NCBI GenBank assembly: GCA_964471535.1
Contig: CAYYHA010000264.1
Span: forward strand, 1-5,326
Length of the DNA: 5,326 nt
DNA from: CAYYHA01 sp964471535
GTDB taxonomy: Bacteria; Myxococcota; Myxococcia; SLRQ01
Direction: 5' to 3'
In this document: piece after piece, positions 1 through 5,326 of the stretch
Layout: each line of letters begins with the position of its first letter
Position numbering within the stretch: position 1 is the stretch's first letter
Notes under the pieces: generated by a model
Told to the model about the DNA's origin: nothing
The model's input: only the letters and a program-made list of their open reading frames with translations
The model's database searches: none
Program-made: the position numbers and the translations under genes

Positions 1-1180
1 CGGCAGGTGGGGGTAGGAGGCGGCGGCGGATGCGGGCGACGGCATCGTAGGCGCCGTCGCGGAGGCGCCGGGGGAGCCACCGCAGGAGGCCGCCCAGGAG
101 GCGCCAGATCCCACCCAGGCGCCGAAGCAGGTAGGCCACCGCATCGCTTCGGGTCCGCAGGGCGGAGCCCGGCGCCTGCACGACGAGGCTGTCGGGCAGG
201 GCGGCGGCCGCCTCGGCAGGCACCTCGGCCCGAAAGGTCTCCCCCCCGAGGGGTGCGAAGCGAAAGACGCCCGCCCGATCCTCGGAGAGGAGGAAGCGAA
301 CGGCGCCGTGACACAGGCCGCAGCCCCCGTCGTAGAAGACCCGCACCGGCGTGGGCCCCCCCGCCGCGGGAATCCACCGGTGGTCGAAGACGAGGGCCGA
401 GAGGAGGAGCAGGGGCATGGAGACGATGCCGTAGGGGGCAAGGAGTCCCTGCGCAGCCACCTGACACAGCCATGCGAGAAGGCGAGAGCCCCGCGCGGGC
501 ATGAGAGGGACGGAGAGGAGGGCGAGCACACCCGAGAGGAGCAGCACGCCATGGGGGAGGCTCTGGAGCGGTACACCGCCCCGGACCCACAGGCCGGTGG
601 CCACCGCCGTTCCTTCGAAGGCCGTGATGGGCCGGCCCGCCGCCGCCGCGTGGAGGAGCACGCCGCGGGCCAGGCTCGCGACGGCGAGGAGGATCCAAAG
701 ACCCAAGTACACGCCTCGGGGCAGGCCCCAGGTCACCCCGGGGTCGTCCTGCCCTCGCCGGGCGAGCGAGCCGTAGGGGGCCGGTGGCGCAACGAGGTGG
801 GCCAAGAGGAGGAAGCCCACGAGCCAACCTCCGGGGCCAAGGAGGTGGGCATCCCACCCCAGGACACTGCTCCAGACCACGAAGAGCAAGGCGGCGGCCG
901 GCCGATCGAAGAGGCCGAGCACGAGGAGGAGGGCCGCCGCCGCGGCGCTCCCCACGAGACCGCGGAGATACAGCGGAGCACTCGACCACCCGAAGAGATT
1001 GAAGGGCGTATCTGGAGGAATCCCCAGGGAGAGGCCGGGCTCGACGCGGAGGGACGGCGCCGCCGAGGCGGCGAGCGCCGCCAGCATCGCGGTGAGATAG
1101 AGGCCGAGGCAGACCCGGAAGAGGGAGTAGCGTCCGCCCGTCCAGCCGCCCGGCGGCCAGGGATCCCGCGCCGCATCCAT
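1..1180 (-). CDS. HTTM-like membrane region fused to a DCC/YuxK (DUF393) thiol-disulfide oxidoreductase domain, C-terminus cut by window edge
   Basis: Read from the ATG at 1180 down to the left edge, the frame is open for 393 codons with no stop. Residues 1-270 contain about seven hydrophobic stretches (roughly 18-40, 70-91, 94-109, 117-132, 156-178, 208-228, 234-265), so this part sits in the membrane. The N-terminal phrase GGRYSLFRVCLGLYL and the later FDHRWIP segment resemble HTTM-type regions that precede DCC domains in other bacteria. From about 279 a soluble domain begins with VRVFYDGGCGLCHGAVRFLL. It has the DxxCxxC redox motif (D284, C287, C290), then a FRFAPL strand, and ends in a YDAVARIRRR helix, the usual order of a DCC/DUF393 domain. 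The family is thioredoxin-like and presumed to do thiol-disulfide exchange; the substrate is unknown. GAGG lies 8 nt before the ATG. Only a few residues should be missing, because the terminal helix of the domain is already visible. The family call is firm; the cellular role is not. Confidence 0.85.
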   Translation of the reverse strand, partial: MDAARDPWPPGGWTGGRYSLFRVCLGLYLTAMLAALAASAAPSLRVEPGLSLGIPPDTPFNLFGWSSAPLYLRGLVGSAAAAALLLVLGLFDRPAAALLFVVWSSVLGWDAHLLGPGGWLVGFLLLAHLVAPPAPYGSLARRGQDDPGVTWGLPRGVYLGLWILLAVASLARGVLLHAAAAGRPITAFEGTAVATGLWVRGGVPLQSLPHGVLLLSGVLALLSVPLMPARGSRLLAWLCQVAAQGLLAPYGIVSMPLLLLSALVFDHRWIPAAGGPTPVRVFYDGGCGLCHGAVRFLLSEDRAGVFRFAPLGGETFRAEVPAEAAAALPDSLVVQAPGSALRTRSDAVAYLLRRLGGIWRLLGGLLRWLPRRLRDGAYDAVARIRRRLLPPPA

Positions 1181-1187
1181 GGGAGAA

Positions 1188-1192
1188 CCCTC
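1188..1192 (-). promoter_or_regulatory. Ribosome binding site of the DCC fusion gene
   Basis: The minus strand reads GAGGG with its GAGG core ending 8 nt before the ATG at 1180. It supports this start over upstream codons in the same open frame, none of which looks like part of the protein. Confidence 0.5.
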
Positions 1193-1206
1193 GGCCCGAT
1201 CCGGGG

Positions 1207-1218
1207 GGCTTGCAAGCC
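1207..1218. repeat. Perfect 12-bp palindrome upstream of the DCC fusion gene
   Basis: GGCTTGCAAGCC is identical to its reverse complement and ends 26 bp before the ATG at 1180. Its position, between pnp and the next start codon, would suit a binding site for a dimeric regulator. Only this one copy was seen, so this could be chance. Confidence 0.35.
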
Positions 1219-1238
1219 TCGTGGTACCGGGGGACGGC

Positions 1239-1262
1239 GCCGCGGGGCGGGCCACCCGCGGC
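1239..1262 (-). terminator. GC-rich hairpin downstream of pnp, possible terminator or mRNA 3' stabiliser
   Basis: GCCGCGGG and CCCGCGGC form a perfect 8-bp stem with an 8-nt loop, starting about 87 nt after the pnp stop codon. There is no T-tract on the minus strand after the stem, so it is not a classic intrinsic terminator. It may slow 3' exonucleases or do nothing; such stems arise easily in DNA of this composition. Confidence 0.25.
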
Positions 1263-1348
1263 CAGCGGCGCGAAGCGCTGCCAGCCGCCGAGCCCTCGCC
1301 GCCGCGAGGCCGCCGAAACGGCGCGGCGTCCCTGGCGCCACCGGGGCC

Positions 1349-3541
1349 TCAGGCGCCGGTGCCTTGCTCCCCGGCCTCGGCCTTGGCGGCGCCCTCGCCC
1401 TTCGCCTCGCTGCCTTCGCCGCCGTTCTCCTCTCCGCCTCCGGCCAAGGCCGCGCGACGGGAGAGACGGATCTTCCCTTGGCGATCGATGTTGAGGACCT
1501 TCACCAGGACCTCATCACCCTCCTGCAGGTAGTCGGTGACCTTGTTCACCCGCTTGTCGGCGATCTCGCTGATGTGCAGCAGGCCATCGGTGTTGGGCAG
1601 GATCTCCACGAAGGCACCGAAGTCGACGATCTTTCGGACCGTGCCCGTGTAGACCTTTCCAACCTCCGGCTCCTGCGTCAGCTCGCGGATGATCTTGATC
1701 GCCGCCTCCACGTCGTCGAGGTTCGCCGAGGCGATGGAGATGGTGCCGTCGTCTTCGATGTTGATGGAGGTGTTGGTCCGCGCGGTGATGTCCCGGATCA
1801 TCTTCCCGCCCGGCCCGATCACGTCGCGGATGCGGTCCTCGTTGATCTTGATGGTCACGATGCGCGGCGCCCAGCGCGACAGCTCCGGACGCGGCTTGTC
1901 CAGGACCTTCGCCATCTCCCCCAGGATGAAGAGCCGGCCCTCGCGTGCCTGATCGAGCGCCTGCCGCATGATCTCGAAGGTGAGCCCGGGGCACTTGATG
2001 TCCATCTGAATGGCGGTGATCCCGTCCCGGGTGCCACAGATCTTGAAGTCCATGTCACCGAGGTGATCCTCGTCGCCGAGGATGTCCGAGAGGACGACCC
2101 ACTCGTCCCCCTCCATGATGAGACCCATGGCGATGCCGGCGACGGGCTTGCGCAGCGGCACGCCGGCATCCATCAGTGCCAGGGTCGCACCGCATACGGT
2201 CGCCATGGAACTCGAGCCGTTGGACTCGAGGATGTCGGAGGTGACCCGGATGGTGTAGGGGAAGTCGTCGCCGTCGACCGGCACCATCTGCTCGAGGGCC
2301 CGATGGGCGAGCGCCCCGTGGCCGATCTCTCGGCGTCCCGGCGGACCCATGCGCCGCACCTCCCCCACGGAGTAGGGAGGGAAGTTGTAGTGCAGCATGA
2401 ACTTGCGGAACTCCATCCCGCTCAAGGTCTCGATGCGTTGGTCGTCCCGCTCGGTGCCCAGGGTGCAGCTCACCAGCGCCTGCGTCTCACCGCGGGTGAA
2501 GACCGCCGAGCCGTGGTTGCGCGGCAGGACGCCGACCTCGCACCAGATCTCGCGGATGTCCTTGGGACCCCGGCCGCCGATGCGCCGCTTGGTCTTGAGG
2601 ATGTTCTGCCGCTGCCACTGGTACTTCGCGCGGGCGAGCGCCTCCTTGTAGAAGAGGTGCTGTTCGTCCCAATCGTCCGCACCCACCTCGAGGGCGAAGG
2701 CGGCGAGCACCTCCTCCTTCACCGCATCGAGGGCGGCGTAGCGGGCGTGCTTCTCGTTGACGGCGAAGGCCTCGGCGAGGCGGTCCTTCGCCCGTTCGAA
2801 GACCTTCTCGTAGATCTCGTCGGGGATCTGCAGCCCCACGAAGGGCCGCTTCTCCCGGCCCACCTCGCGGATCATCTCCTCTTGGGTGGCGAGAATCGGC
2901 TGCGCGCTCTGGAAGGCGAACTCCAGCGCCTTCACCATGTCGGCCTCGCTCGCCTCCTTGGCGCCTCCCTCCACCATGACGATGGCATCCTTCGAGCAGC
3001 CGACGAAGATGTCGATGTCCAGCTCGTCGCGCTGTGCCATGGTGGGGTTGGCGATGAGCTCGCCGTTCAAGCGGCCCACCCGCACGCCGGCCACGGGGCC
3101 ATCGAAGGGGATGTCGCTGATGCACAGCGCCGCCGAGGCACCGTTGAGCGCCATCTGATCGGGGTCGTTCTCGTTGTCGTACGAGAAGACCTGCGCGATG
3201 ACCTGCGTCTCGAAGCGCCAGCCCTCGGGAAAGAGCGGCCGGATGGTTCGGTCGGTGATGCGCGCGAGGAGGGTCTCCCGCTCGGTGGGCTTCCCCTCCC
3301 GGCGGAAGAAGGAGCCCGGGATGCGGCCTCCGGAGGAGAGGCGCTCCTCGTAGACGACGGTGAGGGGGAGGAAGGGCAGGTCGCGGGCGTCGGGCGTGGC
3401 GTTGGCGTTGACGACCATGATGTTGTCGCCGTAGCGCACCCACACCGAGCCGGCGCTCTGCTTGGCGTAGCGGCCGGTGTTGAACGACAGCTCGCGGCCA
3501 CCGACTTCACAGCGAAAGGTCTTGCCTTCGGGTCCTGGCAT
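1349..3541 (-). CDS. pnp: Polynucleotide phosphorylase (PNPase), complete
   Basis: This is a full-length PNPase of 730 residues, close to the usual 700-750. The cytoplasmic trimer uses phosphate to degrade RNA 3'-5', releasing nucleoside diphosphates, and can also add 3' tails. Domains in order: first RNase PH-like domain (about 8-150) with the RNA-contacting FFRR loop at 78-81; a helical linker domain (about 245-325); the catalytic second RNase PH-like domain (about 325-550); a KH domain with GPGG at 576-579; and an S1 domain (about 628-698). The phosphate-binding SSS is at 443-445. In SDILGDEDHLGDMDFK the catalytic residues D492, D498 and K500 match E. coli D486, D492 and K494. Residues from about 697 onward form a Gly/Glu/Ala-rich tail with no recognisable domain. 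The ATG at 3541 has a strong AAGGAG site 8 nt upstream. It follows rpsO on the same strand after a 199-bp spacer with two hairpins, so it is probably co-transcribed. Autoregulation through the leader is known in E. coli and is only a possibility here. Confidence 0.98.
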   Translation of the reverse strand: MPGPEGKTFRCEVGGRELSFNTGRYAKQSAGSVWVRYGDNIMVVNANATPDARDLPFLPLTVVYEERLSSGGRIPGSFFRREGKPTERETLLARITDRTIRPLFPEGWRFETQVIAQVFSYDNENDPDQMALNGASAALCISDIPFDGPVAGVRVGRLNGELIANPTMAQRDELDIDIFVGCSKDAIVMVEGGAKEASEADMVKALEFAFQSAQPILATQEEMIREVGREKRPFVGLQIPDEIYEKVFERAKDRLAEAFAVNEKHARYAALDAVKEEVLAAFALEVGADDWDEQHLFYKEALARAKYQWQRQNILKTKRRIGGRGPKDIREIWCEVGVLPRNHGSAVFTRGETQALVSCTLGTERDDQRIETLSGMEFRKFMLHYNFPPYSVGEVRRMGPPGRREIGHGALAHRALEQMVPVDGDDFPYTIRVTSDILESNGSSSMATVCGATLALMDAGVPLRKPVAGIAMGLIMEGDEWVVLSDILGDEDHLGDMDFKICGTRDGITAIQMDIKCPGLTFEIMRQALDQAREGRLFILGEMAKVLDKPRPELSRWAPRIVTIKINEDRIRDVIGPGGKMIRDITARTNTSINIEDDGTISIASANLDDVEAAIKIIRELTQEPEVGKVYTGTVRKIVDFGAFVEILPNTDGLLHISEIADKRVNKVTDYLQEGDEVLVKVLNIDRQGKIRLSRRAALAGGGEENGGEGSEAKGEGAAKAEAGEQGTGA

Positions 3542-3549
3542 GGACGGGT

Positions 3550-3555
3550 CTCCTT
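3550..3555 (-). promoter_or_regulatory. Ribosome binding site of pnp
   Basis: The minus strand reads AAGGAG, 8 nt before the ATG at 3541. It is a near-perfect Shine-Dalgarno sequence and fixes the pnp start. Confidence 0.85.
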
Positions 3556-3605
3556 GGGTCAGGGCGCCCGGGACCCCGGCGGCAAGTTCAGTTCCTCTTC
3601 ACAGG

Positions 3606-3628
3606 CGTCCGATTCGAAGAATCGGGCG
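3606..3628 (-). promoter_or_regulatory. Hairpin in the pnp leader, candidate processing or autoregulatory site
   Basis: On the minus strand CCGATTC and GAATCGG form a perfect 7-bp stem around a TTC loop (3609-3625). After one C-A mismatch two more C-G pairs extend it to 3606-3628. It lies about 65 nt upstream of the pnp ATG. In E. coli an RNase III-cut hairpin in the pnp leader mediates PNPase autoregulation; here similar placement is seen but function is inferred. Confidence 0.45.
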
Positions 3629-3691
3629 ACTGGGAACGGAAACCAAAGCGAACCTCCAAGGCCCGGTCGCGTGCTATGGATCGAACGTCGA

Positions 3692-3721
3692 GGCCCGCGC
3701 GGGATGCACCCGGCGCGGGCC
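3692..3721 (-). terminator. Strong hairpin just after rpsO, partial terminator or processing site
   Basis: GGCCCGCGC and GCGCGGGCC make a perfect 9-bp stem, nearly all G-C, with a 12-nt loop. On the minus strand it begins about 20 nt after the rpsO stop codon. Its position matches the attenuating terminator found between rpsO and pnp in enterobacteria. No proper U-tract follows, so complete termination looks unlikely; partial attenuation or protection of the rpsO 3' end fits better. Confidence 0.5.
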
Positions 3722-3740
3722 GTGGGGGGCCGGGCGGCGC

Positions 3741-4010
3741 CTAACGGCGCAGGCCCAGCTTCTGGACCAGGGCGCGATAGCGCTCGAGGTCCGTCTTCTT
3801 CAGGTACTGCAGGAGGCGCCGCCGCTGGCCGACCAGCTTCAAGAGGCCCCGGCGCGAGTGATGGTCGTGCTTGTGGGTCTTGAAGTGCTCGGTCAGGTAC
3901 TCGATCCGGCGGGTCAGGAGGGCCACCTGCACCTCGGGAGAGCCGGTGTCGCCCTCGTGCTGCTGGAATTCTTGGATGATCTCTGCCTTCTGCGTGGGAT
4001 GGAGTGCCAT
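3741..4010 (-). CDS. rpsO: 30S ribosomal protein S15, complete
   Basis: The 89-residue product has exactly the usual length of S15, the small-subunit protein that binds the three-way junction of 16S rRNA helices 20-22 early in assembly of the platform. Hallmarks visible are the N-terminal helix, the GDTGSPEVQVALLTRRI segment (about 21-36), the HKHDHHSRRGLLKLVGQRRR RNA-binding stretch (about 46-65) and the YLKKTDLERY C-terminal helix. The start has GAGGGAG ending 7 nt before the ATG. It is the first gene of the probable rpsO-pnp unit, with a promoter about 110 bp upstream. S15 of several bacteria represses its own mRNA by binding a leader structure; the roughly 100-nt leader here leaves room for that, without proof. 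The gene upstream is divergent, so the truB/rbfA/infB genes often found before rpsO are not directly adjacent. Confidence 0.98.
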   Translation of the reverse strand: MALHPTQKAEIIQEFQQHEGDTGSPEVQVALLTRRIEYLTEHFKTHKHDHHSRRGLLKLVGQRRRLLQYLKKTDLERYRALVQKLGLRR

Positions 4011-4017
4011 CTTCGTT

Positions 4018-4024
4018 CTCCCTC
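4018..4024 (-). promoter_or_regulatory. Ribosome binding site of rpsO
   Basis: The minus strand reads GAGGGAG, ending 7 nt before the rpsO ATG at 4010. It is purine-rich and well spaced, which supports the start. Confidence 0.7.
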
Positions 4025-4041
4025 ACCCACATCGCAGCGCT

Positions 4042-4060
4042 CGGGGCTTGGCTCACCCCG
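4042..4060 (-). promoter_or_regulatory. Hairpin in the rpsO leader, candidate S15 autoregulatory element
   Basis: On the minus strand CGGGG and CCCCG form a 5-bp stem with a 9-nt loop (TGAGCCAAG); past one A-C mismatch two further pairs can form. It lies about 32-50 nt before the rpsO start. S15 leader regulators differ between bacterial groups and I cannot match this to a named class. Confidence 0.25.
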
Positions 4061-4119
4061 GGCCGCCATGGGGCGCTCGTGTTGCACTGTGCCGGCAGGC
4101 CCATGCCGCCGGCGGGCGC

Positions 4120-4148
4120 GTTGTACGCCCGTGCCCGCGGGAAGTCAA
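4120..4148 (-). promoter_or_regulatory. Sigma70-type promoter for rpsO-pnp
   Basis: The minus strand carries TTGACT (4148-4143), a 17-bp spacer and TACAAC (4125-4120). The -35 box has five of six consensus bases and the -10 has four of six, including its first and second positions, at ideal spacing. These AT-richer hexamers stand out in a very GC-rich background. Transcription would begin near 4113, giving an rpsO leader of about 100 nt. Confidence 0.7.
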
Positions 4149-4197
4149 CGCACGGACCCTCTGGCTGCCGCACCGGGGTGCTGGCACACTCGGCCCC

Positions 4198-4823
4198 ATG
4201 TGGCCCCGCTGGCGACTCGCCCCGCTGCTCCTCCTGGCCGGCGCCGCCCTGGGCTGCGAGGCGCCTCCCCGCCACGAGATGCGGCCCCTGCGCCCGCCCG
4301 ACGGTCACCGGCCGGCGGCGAAGGCGGAGGCCTCGACCGAGACGAGACCGGCCGCCCAGCCCACGCCCCCGGCTGCCGAGCCCACGCCCACGCNNNNNNN
4401 NNNGAGGAGATCCGCCGCCTGCGCCGGGTGGGGCTCGACTCCTATGAGCGACATCGACCCACGGCAGCCGCCGGAGGCCGAGACCTCATCGGCGGCTTCG
4501 TGGGCACCTGGCGCCTCGTCCGGGTGGAGGGGCGTCCGTCGCCTACGCTGGCCAAGGCGGCAAGGCCCGGCGCGGTGATGCGCCTGGCCCGGCGGGGGCT
4601 GGGCATCGAAGCCCCCGGAGGCGCGACCGCACGCCTGCACTTCGAGGTGGGCCTCAAGACGGGACCCAAGGGAGAGGTGCTCCTACTCTCCCCCAGCGGA
4701 CAGACCTTCCGCCTCCTCAACGATGCGACGGGGGGCATCGTCCTCGAGGAGGAGCGGGTCGTGCGGAAGGGGCGGAAGATCGAGCGCCTTCGTGCGCGCC
4801 TCTACTTCACGCCGGCCTCGTAG
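4198..4823 (+). CDS. Putative lipoprotein of unknown function, interrupted by an assembly gap
   Basis: The N-terminus MWPRWRLAPLLLLAGAALGC looks like a lipoprotein signal peptide: two early arginines, a hydrophobic core and a lipobox-like ALGC with the cysteine at 20. Residues 27-65 are rich in Pro, Ala and Thr (PTPPAAEPTPT at the end), a likely flexible linker. The 10-N run at 4394-4403 then breaks the gene. After it, a 139-codon stretch in another frame runs to the TAG at 4821-4823. It has a short charged helix (EEIRRLRRVGL), then GFVGTWRLVRVEG and alternating hydrophobic strands ending RLRARLYFTPAS, probably a small beta-rich domain. Joining both halves requires a true gap length of 3n+2 bases rather than 10. 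No clear Shine-Dalgarno precedes the ATG, so the start rests on the signal peptide. It is divergent from rpsO and convergent with the next gene. I do not recognise the domain; the GTW-strand beginning recalls lipocalin-like barrels, but that is weak. That both halves belong to one gene is likely, not proven. Confidence 0.7.
4394..4403. other. Assembly gap (10 N) inside the lipoprotein linker
   Basis: Ten N are placed right after sequence coding for Pro-Thr-Pro repeats, where CCCACGCCC occurs at about 4359 and again at about 4381. The number is probably a placeholder. Pre-gap coding ends after 65 codons plus one base and post-gap coding begins on a first codon position at 4404, so the missing length should be 3n+2. 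Confidence 0.97.
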
Positions 4824-4837
4824 CAAGGCAGCCGCCG

Positions 4838-4852
4838 GGGCGCGTCGCGCCC
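4838..4852. terminator. Palindromic GC hairpin between convergent genes, possible bidirectional terminator
   Basis: GGGCGCG-T-CGCGCCC is a perfect 7-bp inverted repeat about one central base; in RNA it would fold as a 5-6-bp stem with a small loop. It lies in the 39-bp space between the lipoprotein stop (4823) and the stop of the TatD-like gene (4863), the expected site for a shared terminator. There is no T-tract on either side, so the strength is doubtful. Confidence 0.35.
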
Positions 4853-4862
4853 GCGGTGTCCC

Positions 4863-5326
4863 TCAGCCGAAGAGCAGCGCCTGCGCGTTCTCCCAGGCGA
4901 GGCGGCGCAGCACGGCGGGACGCATCCCCTGCCGCTGCACCTCCAGGAGGGTCCGGCGCATCAACACCGGGTCGGGCGGCGCCGCGCCCAGGTCGCTGGC
5001 GAGGAGGAGCCCCTCGGGACCCTGCCGCGCCACCAGCGCCGCCACCTCCTCGGCAGAGAGGTGCCCCAAGGTCACCGCGTAGCCGAGGCGGCGCAGGACA
5101 GGGATGCTCGCCGCGTCGGCCCGGGTGAAGAGCACCTGCGCCGCCGGCAGACCCACCTCGCGGAGCAGGGTGACCGTGCGGCGGAGCAGGCGCTCACGGT
5201 CCGCTTCGGGGAGGTGCACCACCAGCGGCAGGCGCAGCTCCGCGGCCAGGGCCGCCTGCCGGCGGAGCAGCGCCTCCTCCCGCTCCCCGCCCTTTGCGAG
5301 CCCCACCTCCCCCACCGCGACCACCC
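4863..5326 (-). CDS. TatD-like TIM-barrel metal-dependent hydrolase, C-terminal part (N-terminus beyond window)
   Basis: The frame is open from the right edge to the TGA at 4865-4863, giving 153 complete codons. The first in-frame GTG at 5324 is internal, because the sequence is already inside the conserved VVAVGEVGL strand (metal-ligand Glu at visible residue 6). LPLVVH follows at 32-37, a second strand with a metal-binding His. Then come GYAVTLG (81-87), LLLASD (107-111, the Asp normally at the active site) and the closing helix RLAWENAQALLFG, typical of the family end (N in 'eN...lF'). This order fits the TatD-related amidohydrolase superfamily, members of which are divalent-metal nucleases or uncharacterised hydrolases. 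The ASDLG and TLG variants look closer to the 'predicted TIM-barrel metal-dependent hydrolase' group than to classical TatD (ETDSP). At the strand that normally carries another His (visible 64-68) the protein reads VLFTR, with no His. About the first 80-100 residues are missing here. The superfamily is likely; the activity is unknown. Confidence 0.75.
   Translation of the reverse strand, partial: VVAVGEVGLAKGGEREEALLRRQAALAAELRLPLVVHLPEADRERLLRRTVTLLREVGLPAAQVLFTRADAASIPVLRRLGYAVTLGHLSAEEVAALVARQGPEGLLLASDLGAAPPDPVLMRRTLLEVQRQGMRPAVLRRLAWENAQALLFG

Noticed and set aside
733..1341. A 202-codon minus-strand frame that begins just after pnp
   Set aside because: It overlaps the DCC fusion gene in another frame. 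Its product is Arg/Pro/Ser-rich low-complexity sequence, whereas the alternative frame gives membrane helices and a DxxCxxC domain.
2487..3443. A 318-codon minus-strand frame inside pnp
   Set aside because: It is an offset frame of pnp with Arg/His/Gly-rich composition and no independent start signal.
308..3883. A 1191-codon open frame on the plus strand, antisense to the DCC gene, pnp and part of rpsO
   Set aside because: It lies opposite genes with unmistakable family sequence. Long antisense frames are expected in GC-rich DNA where stop codons are rare. The product crosses unrelated genes and their spacers and shows no domain.
4182..4197. TGGCAC upstream of the lipoprotein, resembling the -24 element of a sigma54 promoter
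   Set aside because: No TTGC-type -12 element follows at the required spacing, and the motif is too close to the start codon.
3477..4823. A long plus-strand frame containing the lipoprotein C-terminal half and running back through rpsO antisense
   Set aside because: The part before the gap is antisense to rpsO and its spacer and carries no domain. The signal peptide and linker lie in a different frame, so only the 3' end after the gap is real coding sequence.
1..5326. Searched for tRNA or rRNA genes, CRISPR repeats, insertion-sequence ends, transposases and toxin-antitoxin pairs
   Set aside because: No such pattern was seen on either strand; the window is filled by housekeeping and single hypothetical genes.

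Overview
The window is very GC-rich, with G or C at nearly every third codon position. It reads as an ordinary chromosomal stretch of a high-GC bacterium. Protein style (a DCC/YuxK-family fusion, a lipoprotein with a Pro/Ala/Thr-rich linker) would suit a myxobacterial or other 'deltaproteobacterial' lineage, but that is a weak inference. A run of 10 N at 4394-4403 shows this is a scaffold with an unresolved gap, as in many draft or metagenome assemblies.

Layout, left to right. Bases 1-1180 (minus) hold most of a membrane protein with an HTTM-like multi-helix region fused to a C-terminal DCC/YuxK thiol-disulfide oxidoreductase domain; its last residues lie off the left edge. A 168-bp spacer (1181-1348) carries a perfect 12-bp palindrome and a GC hairpin. 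Bases 1349-3541 (minus) are a complete pnp (polynucleotide phosphorylase), and 3741-4010 (minus) a complete rpsO (ribosomal protein S15). This is the widespread rpsO-pnp order, with two hairpins in the spacer. A good sigma70-type promoter (TTGACT, 17 bp, TACAAC) lies upstream of rpsO. Divergent from it, at 4198-4823 (plus), is a putative lipoprotein interrupted by the N run. Convergent with that, at 4863-5326 (minus), is the C-terminal part of a TatD-like TIM-barrel metal hydrolase cut by the right edge.

How the genes relate: rpsO and pnp probably form one transcription unit driven from about 4113 leftward, joining a ribosomal protein to the 3'-5' exoribonuclease that degrades mRNA. The DCC fusion gene follows on the same strand but after a 168-bp spacer, so co-transcription is possible but unproven. 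The lipoprotein and the TatD-like gene are separate units.

I found no mobile element, CRISPR array, tRNA, rRNA or defence cassette, and no convincing new multi-gene system. The points worth checking are the DCC fusion, the hairpins and leader around rpsO-pnp, the gap inside the lipoprotein linker, and an apparently missing metal-binding histidine in the TatD-like protein.
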